NCBI GenBank assembly: GCA_963521185.1
Contig: CAUQTV010000003.1
Location: 479,864 to 543,863, forward strand
Length of the DNA: 64,000 nt
Origin: Enterobacter_D sp963521185
GTDB lineage: Bacteria; Pseudomonadota; Gammaproteobacteria; Enterobacterales; Enterobacteriaceae
Direction: 5' to 3'
Shown here piece by piece: positions 15,855 through 24,922 of the stretch. Made by a program: the position numbers and the translations under genes. Under the pieces are notes generated by a model, which saw only the letters and a program-made list of their open reading frames with translations, made no database searches and was not told where the DNA came from. Within the stretch, counting starts at the first letter, position 1. Every line of letters begins with the position of its first letter.

Positions 15855-16706
15855 ATGTCAAAAGAACCGTTACCCGTCGATCAACAATTTTTCGCCGACC
15901 TGTTTAGCGGGCTGGTGCTCAACCCGCAGCGCCTGGGCCGCGTGTGGTTTGCCGGTTCACCGCGTACCTTGCCCGGCGGCAGCGTGTCGGTAGAGTGGCC
16001 GCGTTTAGATATTGTGCTGCGCGGCGAATACGGCAATCAGCTGGAGGCGAAACAGCGCCATCTCACCGAGGGCGAAATGCTGTTTATCCCGGCCCGCGCC
16101 GCCAACGGTCCGCGATTTGAAAAGTCGGTCATGGTGTTAAGCATTCTGTTTGCCCCCGCCTGGCTTGGGCTGACGTTTCACGATGCGCGCGGTACACCGC
16201 CGCATGCGGTGCGCAAAATTGAACTGGCGCACCCGCAGCGTGGCGAAGGGGAGGCGATGCTGACCGCCTTGACGCACCTGAGCCGCACGCCGCAGGAGCA
16301 GGAGATTATTCAGCCGCTGGTGCTGAGCCTGCTGCACCTGTGCCGAAAAGTGGTCAACACGCAGCCCGGCGTGACGTTAGCGCGCAGCGATTTTTTGTAC
16401 CAAAGCCTGTGCAGCTGGATCCAGGATAATTACGCCACGACGCTAACGCGTGAGAGCGTGGCGACGCTGTTTAACATCACCCCTAATCATCTGTCACGCC
16501 TGTTTACCCGGCAGGGTACGATGAGCTTTGTCGATTATGTGCGCTGGGTGCGGATGGCGAAAGCGCGCATTATTTTGCAGAAATACCCTCTGCCTATTGG
16601 CGAGGTGGCCCAGCGCTGTGGCTATGCGGACAGCGACTATTTTTGCCGCGTGTTCCGGCGTCAGTTTGGGCTGACGCCGGGTGAGTACCGCGCGCGATTT
16701 CAGTAG
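15855..16706 (+). CDS. ypdC: AraC-family regulator YpdC
   Basis: A 283-residue regulator: an N-terminal cupin-like sensor domain (residues about 25-140) and a C-terminal double helix-turn-helix (about 180-283). The latter includes ESVATLFNITPNHLSRLFTR and the AraC signature region IGEVAQRCGYADSDYFCRVF. A GGGGAG ribosome site precedes the ATG. It converges on fryA, with only 15 bp between stops. In E. coli ypdC has the same position beside fryA, so control of the fry operon is the natural inference. Confidence 0.8.
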   Translation: MSKEPLPVDQQFFADLFSGLVLNPQRLGRVWFAGSPRTLPGGSVSVEWPRLDIVLRGEYGNQLEAKQRHLTEGEMLFIPARAANGPRFEKSVMVLSILFAPAWLGLTFHDARGTPPHAVRKIELAHPQRGEGEAMLTALTHLSRTPQEQEIIQPLVLSLLHLCRKVVNTQPGVTLARSDFLYQSLCSWIQDNYATTLTRESVATLFNITPNHLSRLFTRQGTMSFVDYVRWVRMAKARIILQKYPLPIGEVAQRCGYADSDYFCRVFRRQFGLTPGEYRARFQ

Positions 16707-16721
16707 CGCGTAGCGCGGTGA

Positions 16722-19217
16722 TTACAGCGCTATTTCAGACTGCAACAGCGCCAGAATGCTCTCCGCGTCCCCGGCGGCAAACAGCGCCTGACGAAACGCT
16801 TTATTGACCAGCTTGCGCGCCAGCTGTGAGAACACTTTGACATGGTTCATGCCTTCCGCTTCGCCGAGCGTCAGCATGATCACAATCTCCACTTCGCCCA
16901 TGTCCGAGCCCCAGTCCACCGGGCGGGGGAGCCGGGCGATGCTGATGCTGGAGTGGCGAACCGACGCGGATTTGGTGTGCGGAATGGCAACGCCAAACCC
17001 CACCGCCGTGGTGACGATCTCCTCCCGCTGCCAGATATCCTCTTCCAGCGCCTGTGGGGCGTCGGTGCGTCCGTGAAGCGCCAGATTGCCGCACAGATAC
17101 TGGATCACCTGTTCGCGCGAGGTGAGGTTTTCCCCCACGCAAATGGTCTCCAGCGACAGCAGCGGACGCGCCGCTTCCTGCACCACCATGCCGTCGAGCA
17201 GGCGTTCGATGTCGTCTGCGCTGCGACACTCGCAGGCACGGGCCGCAAGCGACTGGCACACTTTTCCATCAAGTTTGCGCAGCTGCGATTTGATCGGCGG
17301 AATGCGCGGCCCGCTCATGCTGAGTTCGTCCAGTCCCAGCCCGACCAGCAGCGGCAGATAGCGGCTTTCGCCGCCCAGCTCACCGCAGATGCCAACGCGT
17401 TTTTGATGATGGTGCGCGCGAGTGACAATCTGGTGCAGCATGCGTAAAAACGACGGAGTAATCGGATTGTAGAGCGGAGCCACGCGCGGGTTATTGCGAT
17501 CGACCGCGTAGAGATACTGCGTCATGTCATTGGAGCCGATGCTGAAAAAATCCACCTCTTCGCAGAAGTGATCGATGATGAAGCAGACCGACGGCACCTC
17601 AACCATAATGCCCAGCGGCAGCACCGGGGCAATGCGCACCCCCTCGGCGTTGAGCGTCTCGCGCACGGCGTTAAGCGTACTTTTCACCCACAGGATCTGA
17701 TCGAGGCTGTGCACCATCGGGATCATCAATTGTGCCTGACCAAAGGCGCTGGCGCGCAAAATTGCCCGCAGCTGGGTGCGGAAGAGATCGGCGAACTCTG
17801 CATAGATACGCACCGCGCGGTAGCCGAGAAACGGATTCTCCTCCTGGGGGATATTCAGCCAGGGAATGTGCTTGTCGCCGCCGATGTCCATGGTGCGAAA
17901 AATCACCGGTTTTCCGCCTGCGGCCAGTAGCACCTGCTGATAGGCTTCGAACTGCTCCTGCTCATCCGGCGCGCTATCGCGATCCATAAACAGCATTTCC
18001 GTGCGAAACAGCCCCACGCCCTGTGCGCCCGAGGCAAAGGCACCGGGGGCTTCCAGCGCGGTACCGATGTTGGCGGCAATATCGAGCGCCATGCCGTCAC
18101 GGGTCATAGCCGGAAGCCCTGCGTCGCGGATCTGCTGCTGGTGGCGTCGGTCGGCCAGGGTTTGCGCCACCGCGTAATAGCCTTTTACCGCCTCGCTGGC
18201 ATTCACCGCCAGCACACCGCACTCGCCGTCAAGGATGGCCATTTGCCCTTCGTGCAGGCTTAGCGAGGCGCACGGCAGTCCGCTCAGCACCGGAATGGCT
18301 GCGGCGCGAGCAAGTATGAGCGTGTGCGAGGTGCGGCCCGTTTTCTCCAGCACCATGCCCTTTAACCGGGTGACATCGAGGCTGAGAAACTGGCTTGGTG
18401 TCAGATCGTCCGCCACCAGTAGGGTAGGCTCGGTGAGGATCAGGCCTTTGCTCTGGCGACGATCGGGCCAGGTGATGTGCAGCAACTGCTCGCTGATATC
18501 ACGAATATCGCTCACGCGCTCGCGCAGATAATCGCTGGCGGAGGCGGCAAGTTTCGCGCACACCTGCTCCATATTCACAATAATGGCTTCCGCCAGCGCC
18601 AGACGCTGCTCGCGCATTAAACGGCGGATGTTACCGCCGAACTCGTCGTCCTGAATCAGGGACAGATGTGCGCTGATAATGGTTTTGCTCTCGCCATCCA
18701 GCACCCGTAATTGCTGGTTGAACTGCTCGGCGAGGGTCGCCAGGCTGTGCTCCAGCCGCGTATTGTCTTCCGGGCAGGCGGGCAACGAGCGGTAGCTGTC
18801 CAGCGTGTCGGTTTGCCACAGCGTCAGTCGGCCTGCGCCAATGCCACCCGCCAGTACGCTGGCGTGAATTAGCGTTGGGTTGAGCCGTGCCAGCGATCGC
18901 GGAAGCGGGGCGGCGGTGAGCGGGGCCGGGGGCGGCAGTTCGCTGTCGCTGTCGATAAAGGTGTGGTTGAGATAGTGCTCAAGCGTGCGGCGGGCCTGCT
19001 CTTCATCGCTGCCGTTGATTTCAAGCCGGCAGCTATCGTTAAACAGCGTGCCGGTACTGACCAGCGCCAGCGAGCTTTTTGCATCGGCCTGCGTGTTGAG
19101 CCGCAGGTTGATAAAACGGATGTCGCAGTGCCACGCGGCGCACTGCTCCTTCAGCGCCCAGGCGGGGCGCGCATGAAGGCCGTTGGGCAGCGGGCAGAAA
19201 AATTCAATGGTTAACAT
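16722..19217 (-). CDS. fryA: Fused PTS protein HPr-EI-EIIA, FryA
   Basis: An 831-residue multiphosphoryl transfer protein, the same length as E. coli FryA. Order: HPr-like domain with His15 in GLHARPA; enzyme I with phospho-His298 in GRTSHTLILARAA, the PEP-binding region VGLFRTEMLFMDRD and GICGELGG; then a fructose-type EIIA domain with His747 in VAIPHTKSASV. It can therefore pass phosphate from PEP to the EIIB protein FryB without the general PTS proteins. First domain starts at the second residue of the ORF. It is the last gene of the fryB-fryC-ypdF-ypdE-fryA unit. Confidence 0.92.
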   Translation of the reverse strand: MLTIEFFCPLPNGLHARPAWALKEQCAAWHCDIRFINLRLNTQADAKSSLALVSTGTLFNDSCRLEINGSDEEQARRTLEHYLNHTFIDSDSELPPPAPLTAAPLPRSLARLNPTLIHASVLAGGIGAGRLTLWQTDTLDSYRSLPACPEDNTRLEHSLATLAEQFNQQLRVLDGESKTIISAHLSLIQDDEFGGNIRRLMREQRLALAEAIIVNMEQVCAKLAASASDYLRERVSDIRDISEQLLHITWPDRRQSKGLILTEPTLLVADDLTPSQFLSLDVTRLKGMVLEKTGRTSHTLILARAAAIPVLSGLPCASLSLHEGQMAILDGECGVLAVNASEAVKGYYAVAQTLADRRHQQQIRDAGLPAMTRDGMALDIAANIGTALEAPGAFASGAQGVGLFRTEMLFMDRDSAPDEQEQFEAYQQVLLAAGGKPVIFRTMDIGGDKHIPWLNIPQEENPFLGYRAVRIYAEFADLFRTQLRAILRASAFGQAQLMIPMVHSLDQILWVKSTLNAVRETLNAEGVRIAPVLPLGIMVEVPSVCFIIDHFCEEVDFFSIGSNDMTQYLYAVDRNNPRVAPLYNPITPSFLRMLHQIVTRAHHHQKRVGICGELGGESRYLPLLVGLGLDELSMSGPRIPPIKSQLRKLDGKVCQSLAARACECRSADDIERLLDGMVVQEAARPLLSLETICVGENLTSREQVIQYLCGNLALHGRTDAPQALEEDIWQREEIVTTAVGFGVAIPHTKSASVRHSSISIARLPRPVDWGSDMGEVEIVIMLTLGEAEGMNHVKVFSQLARKLVNKAFRQALFAAGDAESILALLQSEIAL

Positions 19218-19242
19218 GCATACTCCCTTGGGCGTGAAACGC

Positions 19243-20274
19243 TCACCTGAAATCCGTCAGGCCACTCACGCTGATATCGTTAAAGGCGTTTGCCAGCAGC
19301 ACCAGCAGACGGTGCGTGTCGGTAATGTCCTGCCACGAGGCTATCGACGCCGCGCAGTGGCCGTGGCGTGTTGCTGGACCTAGCACCAGCGTCGGCACGC
19401 CGGTGCCGCTCAGGTGGATCGCTCCGCCGTCGGTACCGCCGTTGCTGAACATATCCTGTTGCAGCGCGATGTCCGCTTTTTGCGCAACACGGCTGACAAA
19501 ATCCGCCAGCTTTGGCGAGGCAACCATCGATTTGTCATAGCGTACCAGCATCGGGCCGTGACCAATCTGGCGGTGGTTAGCGGCGCTGTAATCGAAATTG
19601 CTGCCCCAGCAGGCGGTGTCCAGCACGATAGCCACATCGGGATTGATCTTGCGCGTGGCCGTTTGCCCGCCGCGCAGCCCGACCTCTTCACTGGAGCTGG
19701 CAACCAGCCACAGTTCGCAGTCCAGCTGACTGTCATGCAGCTCGCGCAGCAGCGTCAGCAGCAGGTAGCAGCCGAGCCTGTCGTCAAAGGCTTTGCCCAT
19801 CACGCGCTGGTTTGGCAGGGTATGAAACGCGCTGTCAAAGGTGACGCGATCGCCCTCGGCAATCCCGCTTTCCATCACCTCCTGCTGGCTGATGGCACCG
19901 ATATCGACCCGTAGCTGATTGCCCTGTGCGTCAGCGTCCAGCAGCCCGGCGATTTTGCGTCCGCTGCGGGTGGTGATACGCACCGGTTGCAGCGTGCGCG
20001 CCGTCAGGCGCACATTGCCGATGGGCAGCACGTCGATTGCCCCCTCGCGGCTGATGCTGCGCACCATAAAACCCACTTCATCCATGTGCGCGCAAATCAT
20101 CACTTTCGGTCCCTGGCGCTTATTGAGCGGAATGAGTACCGACCCGAGGCCGTCGAACTGTACGGTTTTGCCGTATTTTTCCGCCTCGCGTAAAAAGATA
20201 TCGCGCACTTCCTGCTCGGCGGCGGCAATTGCGTCGGCCTCGCTTAGCGCTTTGAGCAACGCAACGTCCATCAT
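19243..20274 (-). CDS. ypdE: M42-type metallo-aminopeptidase YpdE
   Basis: A 343-residue cytosolic co-catalytic metallopeptidase. Metal ligands and catalytic residues are visible in MICAHMDEVGFMV (His, Asp), GKAFDDRLGCY (bridging Asp), SSSEEVGLRGG (catalytic and ligand Glu), VLDTACW (Asp) and ATRHGHCAAS (His). It hydrolyses N-terminal residues of small peptides. Its ATG (20274, with a second at 20271) overlaps the ypdF stop, so the two peptidases are translationally coupled. Why two peptidases travel with a sugar PTS is unexplained; a peptide- or amino-linked sugar substrate is one idea (inference). Confidence 0.9.
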   Translation of the reverse strand: MMDVALLKALSEADAIAAAEQEVRDIFLREAEKYGKTVQFDGLGSVLIPLNKRQGPKVMICAHMDEVGFMVRSISREGAIDVLPIGNVRLTARTLQPVRITTRSGRKIAGLLDADAQGNQLRVDIGAISQQEVMESGIAEGDRVTFDSAFHTLPNQRVMGKAFDDRLGCYLLLTLLRELHDSQLDCELWLVASSSEEVGLRGGQTATRKINPDVAIVLDTACWGSNFDYSAANHRQIGHGPMLVRYDKSMVASPKLADFVSRVAQKADIALQQDMFSNGGTDGGAIHLSGTGVPTLVLGPATRHGHCAASIASWQDITDTHRLLVLLANAFNDISVSGLTDFR

Positions 20275-21356
20275 TGTTCTCCTGTCAGTTGCAGTTCAGT
20301 CGGGTAGTGGTAGAGCACCTCGGCACCCGTTTCGGTCACCAGCACCATCTCTTCGATGCGCACGCCGCCCTCGCCGGGGAGATAGATACCCGGCTCGACG
20401 GTCAGCACCATGCCGGGGCGCAGCGGGGTGGTATCGTCCGGGGAGAAGCGCGGGTTCTCATGGACGTCAATGCCCACGGCGTGGCCGGTGTTATGACCAA
20501 AATAGTCGCCGTAACCGGCATCGGTGATGATGCCGCGGGCGGCAGCGTCGATCTCATGGCACGGCACGCCGGGTTTTATCATTGTTATGGCGGCCCGCTG
20601 CGCGCGCAGAACCGTCTGGTAAATGCCATACAGTGGCGTCTGTTCTGGGGCGGAATGGCGTCCGGCGACCAGCAACGTCCGCGTCATATCGGAACAGTAT
20701 CCCAGCCGCTGCGCGCCAAAATCGAGCGTGACGAATTCCCCCGCCACAATCACTTTTTCTGAGGCTTTACCGTGGGGAAGCGCACCGCGCTCACCGCTGG
20801 CGACAATGGTGTCGAAGGCGGGCTTGTCCGCGCCCTGCTGTTTCATAAACCACTCAAGCTCGGCGGCGACCTCGCGCTCGCGCATGCCGGGCTGAATAAA
20901 GGCGCGAATATGCGCCGCAGTGGCGTCTGCGATGCGGCAGGCTTCGCGGATGAGCGCCACCTCCTGCGGCGATTTGATCTGCCGCAGGTCGTCAAGCGGG
21001 GCGCTCACCAGCCGGGCGTTGAGGCTCTCCATCCACAGGCTGGCGGTGTGCCAGCTAACGTGCTCGCCTTCAACGCCCAGCGTGGCGATGTTCTCCCTCG
21101 CAAGGCACTGATTTACAATGCTTTGCAGCGTGTTGTGCTTATCGAGAAGATGCAGCCGGTAGCCTTCTGTGCGCGCCGCGACCTCGGCGTAGTAGCGGAA
21201 ATCCACCAGAATATGCGCCTGCTCACGGGTAACCAGCACATAGCCCGAGCCGGTGGCGATCCCCATGTGCGCCAGCTTGTTTTGCCGGGAGGCAATCAGC
21301 ATGGCATCCAGATTATTCGCGTGAAGCCAGTCGCGAAGTTGGGCGAGCACGGTCAT
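20271..21356 (-). CDS. ypdF: M24 Xaa-Pro/Met aminopeptidase YpdF
   Basis: A 361-residue pita-bread-fold dimetal aminopeptidase, the E. coli YpdF length. An N-terminal creatinase-like domain (to about residue 125) is followed by the catalytic domain. The five metal ligands lie in TLDFGAQRLGYCSDMTRT (two Asp), GHNTGHAVG (His), TVEPGIYLPG (Glu) and GVRIEEMVL (Glu). E. coli YpdF removes N-terminal Met and residues before Pro. A longer open frame exists upstream, but ATG 21356 (MTVLAQLRDWL) matches the family start. It sits between fryC and ypdE in the same operon. Confidence 0.9.
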   Translation of the reverse strand: MTVLAQLRDWLHANNLDAMLIASRQNKLAHMGIATGSGYVLVTREQAHILVDFRYYAEVAARTEGYRLHLLDKHNTLQSIVNQCLARENIATLGVEGEHVSWHTASLWMESLNARLVSAPLDDLRQIKSPQEVALIREACRIADATAAHIRAFIQPGMREREVAAELEWFMKQQGADKPAFDTIVASGERGALPHGKASEKVIVAGEFVTLDFGAQRLGYCSDMTRTLLVAGRHSAPEQTPLYGIYQTVLRAQRAAITMIKPGVPCHEIDAAARGIITDAGYGDYFGHNTGHAVGIDVHENPRFSPDDTTPLRPGMVLTVEPGIYLPGEGGVRIEEMVLVTETGAEVLYHYPTELQLTGEQ

Positions 21357-21370
21357 CTGTTCATCCTTAC

Positions 21371-22618
21371 TTAGAGGCTGTCGATCAGCAGTTTGCCTTT
21401 GCGCCAGAGCAGATGGCGCGAGAAAATCACCAGCAGGGCGGTGATCGCCGCACCGAGCAGAATGCCAAACATGTATACCCCAAGATTCGTCACCAGCGGC
21501 CATGCCCAGATGGCGGATTCCGGGAACCACTGCACCGCGCCGAGCCAGACGGCGGTGGTAGACCCCACTATGGCACCGATCATATAGGAGGGGATTGCCG
21601 TCAACGGGCTTTCCAGCGCAAAGGGGATCGCGCCCTCGCTGATGCCCATAAACGCGAGGAACATGGCGGTTTTCCCCTGCGGATAGAGCTGCGCGCTGAA
21701 CAGGCGTTTGCCGGTCAGGCGTCGGTCAAGCAGCGTCGCAAGCCCGAGGCCAATGGACGGAATGACAATGGCGATAGAGCGCGCGGTGACCGGTAATACA
21801 TGGTCGGTGGTAAAGCTGAAGGCCACAAAACCGGCGGCTTTGTTAATCGGCCCGCCCAGATCAATGGCGGTGGCGGCAGCAATGCCCATCGCGTACATCA
21901 GCACGCCTTTTTCCCCGGCGGCGGTGAGCAGCGTACGAATACCGCCGTTGATCCAGCCGCCGAACGGGGTGATCACGTAATACATCGCCAGCATGACAAA
22001 AATGGCAGACAGGATCGGCAGCAGGAAGGTGGTTTTAAACGCTAACAGGAAATCCGGCAGCTGGATTTTTTGGTTCATCCACTTCACCAGATACCCGGCG
22101 GCAATGGCGATGATCAGCGCACCGATAAAGGTGGACGGAATGGGCGCGCTGGTCACCCATTTCAGCGACGCGGGATCAAAATTGAGCAACTGCGTCGGCT
22201 GCGTGGACATCAGGCCGCCAATAAATCCCGCCGGAAAAGCCAGCTTGCCGCCGATGGAGTTGGCAACAAACGCGGAAAACATCGGGATCGCAAACCCAAA
22301 CAGCACGCCGCCAAACGACTGTGACAACCAGGCGAATTTCAGCAACGAGAGATTAAAACCGCTGAACTGCCCGGAATTTAGGGCATCCATAATGCCGGTA
22401 TCAGCGGGGATATCCAGCCAGCTGTAGGCGATAAGCTGCGAAAAGGCGAGGATAACGCCGCCCATAATCAGCGTCGGTACCATCTGTGAAATGCCGGACA
22501 TAATGTGCTGCGGTAACTCACCCCAAAAATGACTACGGGTGGCCGGAGAGCTTTTTACCATCGTTGCGGCCCCGGACGGGTCGGCAACCACGGTGGCGCT
22601 GCGTTTTTTAATGGCCAT
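21371..22618 (-). CDS. fryC: Fructose-like PTS permease IIC, FryC
   Basis: A 415-residue integral membrane EIIC of the fructose-mannitol superfamily, with about ten hydrophobic segments. Recognisable family stretches are MSGISQMVPTLIMGGVILAF near the start, DLGGPINKAAGFVAFSF in the middle and GISEGAIPFALE, the conserved substrate-region motif. It forms the translocation pore and works with FryB and the EIIA part of FryA. Same length as E. coli FryC. The imported sugar is not known. Confidence 0.9.
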   Translation of the reverse strand: MAIKKRSATVVADPSGAATMVKSSPATRSHFWGELPQHIMSGISQMVPTLIMGGVILAFSQLIAYSWLDIPADTGIMDALNSGQFSGFNLSLLKFAWLSQSFGGVLFGFAIPMFSAFVANSIGGKLAFPAGFIGGLMSTQPTQLLNFDPASLKWVTSAPIPSTFIGALIIAIAAGYLVKWMNQKIQLPDFLLAFKTTFLLPILSAIFVMLAMYYVITPFGGWINGGIRTLLTAAGEKGVLMYAMGIAAATAIDLGGPINKAAGFVAFSFTTDHVLPVTARSIAIVIPSIGLGLATLLDRRLTGKRLFSAQLYPQGKTAMFLAFMGISEGAIPFALESPLTAIPSYMIGAIVGSTTAVWLGAVQWFPESAIWAWPLVTNLGVYMFGILLGAAITALLVIFSRHLLWRKGKLLIDSL

Positions 22619-22644
22619 GGTGATTATCCTGTTAACGGTGACAA

Positions 22645-22965
22645 TTACTCTGCGGCGATCATCTCTTCGATCTCTTTGAGGATCCCGGATGCGTTTTTGA
22701 TGGCATCTTGCAAGGTGATTTCATAGACGTCGCGGGTTTCGAAACGCTCGCTGTCTTCCGGCGTGATGGCAATGGCGTGAATAATGATGGTGGCTTCGGC
22801 GATATCCTGCGGTGTCAGGCGGTTTTGGATCCCGTCGGCACCCTGGGTTTCGACTTTCACCTCATAACCGGCTTCCGTGGCCGCTTCTTCCAGCGCCTGC
22901 GCGGCCATAAAGGTGTGCGCAAGGCCCATCGGGCAGGCGCATAACGCGATTAATTTCTTCGGCAT
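22645..22965 (-). CDS. fryB: Fructose-like PTS IIB protein, FryB
   Basis: A 106-residue soluble EIIB. The phosphorylation cysteine is Cys11 in CPMGLAHTFMAAQAL, the PTS_IIB_fruc active-site loop. It accepts phosphate from FryA and transfers it to sugar carried by FryC. First gene of the operon; AGGAGT lies just upstream of the ATG. The 222-bp region to dcuC holds the operon's promoter and the dcuC terminator. Confidence 0.9.
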   Translation of the reverse strand: MPKKLIALCACPMGLAHTFMAAQALEEAATEAGYEVKVETQGADGIQNRLTPQDIAEATIIIHAIAITPEDSERFETRDVYEITLQDAIKNASGILKEIEEMIAAE

Positions 22966-23136
22966 GATGAACTCCTGTGTGAATGACAGGAGCGATTATG
23001 GTGGCGGATGCGCCGCCCGGTTACCGTATAAATAATGCATTAGCAGGAATTTTGATGCGCAAGTTGGGAAATGTGATGGCTGTCCGCTTATTGGTAAATG
23101 TGATGATGTGCTCAGTAATTCCCCCCCATCGACGCA

Positions 23137-23171
23137 TAAAAAAAGCCGGTCAGGTTTCCCCGACCGGCCCG
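23137..23171 (-). terminator. dcuC terminator
   Basis: On the minus strand the stem GCCGGTCGGG / CCTGACCGGC encloses a GAAA tetraloop and is followed by seven T. Ends dcuC 16 bp after its stop. Confidence 0.9.
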
Positions 23172-23187
23172 TTGCGTTTCATCTGGC

Positions 23188-24558
23188 TTACCCGGCGACG
23201 CCCGGCACCAGGATTTCGGTGGCAACAATGACCACAATCAGGCCAACGATCACCGGTACCGACGTGCGCTTGACCACTTCGAACGGCGAGATTTTCGCCA
23301 TACCGGCCACCGCCACCACCACGCCGGAAACCGGGGAAATGGTGCGGCCCAGGTTAGAGGCTTGCAGCATCGGAATCGACAGATAAGCCGGGTTGATGCC
23401 GGATTCGTGCGCCAGTTTCGGGATCATCTCAACAAACGCATAGAATGGCGCGTTACCGGAACCGGTGGTCATCGCCGCCAGCATGGTGAGGATAACCAGC
23501 ACCAGCATCAGAATAATGCTTGCGGAGCCAAACGAGGTGGCAATGGAAATCAGGCTCTGGATAAAGCCGATGGTGCTCAGCCCCTGGGCAAACACGCCTG
23601 CGGCGACCAGCAGCATTACCACGCCCGCGAAAGCATCCGCCATGCCGCGCCAGGCCACGTCCAGCCCGGAGAACACTTTTTGCGTATTGAACCCGCGAAG
23701 GAATTCCAGCACCGCAGAGAGCAGCATGCAGATCACCAGAATGGTGATGATGTGCAGTTCCGGACCCCATTTGCCGTCGAAAATCAGCACGCCAATAATC
23801 GGCGTAAACGGCAGGATGGCATAGAACGAAGGCGCGGTGGTGTTGATGTCGCTCACGTCGAGCATTTCTGCCGTGATGTTCTCTTTTTTATCCAGGTAAC
23901 GCTGCCAGAAATAGTGCGCGATCGCCATGCTGATAATGGCGGCGATGGAAATGGGCAGCGTCGTTTTGAATGCGAAATCAACCAGCGGCATTTCAGCGGC
24001 TTTTGCCGCCAGCACCACGTCGCCGGAAGTTGGCGAAAGAATGATCGCCGCCGGGGAGGCGCAGATGGCCGCCGCCGCACCGCGACTGATGCCAACGTTA
24101 ACCATTACCGGGAACAGCGTTGCCATTAACAGCACGCCCAGACCGGTAGCGGATGAGACCGCCAGCGACATCAGGCAGGCCACGAAATAGGCGGCAATCA
24201 TCAGAATATAGGGCGAGTTGATATAGCGCAGCGGTTTTGACGCCAGCTTCACCACCATGTCGTTAGCGCCGATGTGGGTCATGTAGGCGGCGAAGCCGCA
24301 CAGCATCATGATCATCATGCCGAGGTCGCCGCCACGGCTCATCAGTAAAATCTTAATGTACTCAACGATATCGGTGGCGGTGTAACCGGTGCTGGTGGCA
24401 CTGCCCGGCAGCACTTTATGGCCCATTAGCGCGCTGACAATCAGCAGCAGCAAACCGCCAACAAACAATACGCCGGTAGCGGAGTAGCCCTTGATGATGT
24501 AGCGGGCCACGCCGACAATCACCACAACCCCGATCAGCAGTTCAATAAACGTTAACAT
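23188..24558 (-). CDS. dcuC: Anaerobic C4-dicarboxylate transporter DcuC
   Basis: A 456-residue inner-membrane carrier with about 12-14 hydrophobic segments, five residues shorter than E. coli DcuC. It is typical of the family in its two-part layout, with conserved re-entrant-like segments such as ASPAAIILSPTSGDVVLAAK and GSGNAPFYAFVEMIPKLA. In E. coli it exports succinate during fermentation and can exchange fumarate. An FNR-like site about 100 bp upstream fits anaerobic activation. It is an anchor gene: in E. coli the next gene is pagP, whereas here the copper operon intervenes. Confidence 0.93.
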   Translation of the reverse strand: MLTFIELLIGVVVIVGVARYIIKGYSATGVLFVGGLLLLIVSALMGHKVLPGSATSTGYTATDIVEYIKILLMSRGGDLGMMIMMLCGFAAYMTHIGANDMVVKLASKPLRYINSPYILMIAAYFVACLMSLAVSSATGLGVLLMATLFPVMVNVGISRGAAAAICASPAAIILSPTSGDVVLAAKAAEMPLVDFAFKTTLPISIAAIISMAIAHYFWQRYLDKKENITAEMLDVSDINTTAPSFYAILPFTPIIGVLIFDGKWGPELHIITILVICMLLSAVLEFLRGFNTQKVFSGLDVAWRGMADAFAGVVMLLVAAGVFAQGLSTIGFIQSLISIATSFGSASIILMLVLVILTMLAAMTTGSGNAPFYAFVEMIPKLAHESGINPAYLSIPMLQASNLGRTISPVSGVVVAVAGMAKISPFEVVKRTSVPVIVGLIVVIVATEILVPGVAG

Positions 24559-24658
24559 GATGCCCTCTGCGCACAGAACACCACGAAAGTGCCCTATGAG
24601 AAAATAATGAATTGAAATAATTAGAAACGCAATGTGCCGAATTAATGGGCAAATTTAG

Positions 24659-24672
24659 CTGATTAAAATCAA
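24659..24672. promoter_or_regulatory. FNR-like site upstream of dcuC
   Basis: CTGATTAAAATCAA matches the FNR consensus TTGAT-N4-ATCAA at 9 of 10 positions. It is centred about 107 bp upstream of the dcuC start. The rest of the 364-bp gap 24559-24922 is AT-rich, with the promoter of the copper operon at its far end. Confidence 0.6.
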
Positions 24673-24860
24673 GAAACAAAGGATTAAAGTCGCTTCTCTG
24701 GCGATTTCGTTAATCACCTAATAAATATGTCATCGCGTGATTGATTGATGTGCAGAATATAAAATGGGGGAGAATTGATGCAAAAATGAAAAGTAAACGT
24801 TAATACATTTGCCGCATTGAGTAGCAACTCACCGACTTACGTAAATCCCTTAAAAAAACC

Positions 24861-24890
24861 TTTAAAAATAAAATTAACGCTGCCTATACT
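24861..24890 (+). promoter_or_regulatory. Predicted promoter of the copper efflux operon
   Basis: A good -10 hexamer TATACT (24885-24890), 32 bp ahead of the first gene. The best -35 at 18-bp spacing is TTTAAA (24861-24866), which is poor, suggesting activator dependence. No CusR-type palindrome or clear CueR-type dyad was found, so the metal sensor is unidentified. Confidence 0.4.
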
Positions 24891-24922
24891 CAGGCCACTT
24901 TCTCGCCCTTGAGCGCCAGGCA

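Noticed and set aside
16842..17447. 201-codon plus-strand frame inside fryA
   Set aside because: Antisense shadow of the conserved EI and EIIA domains with no ribosome site.
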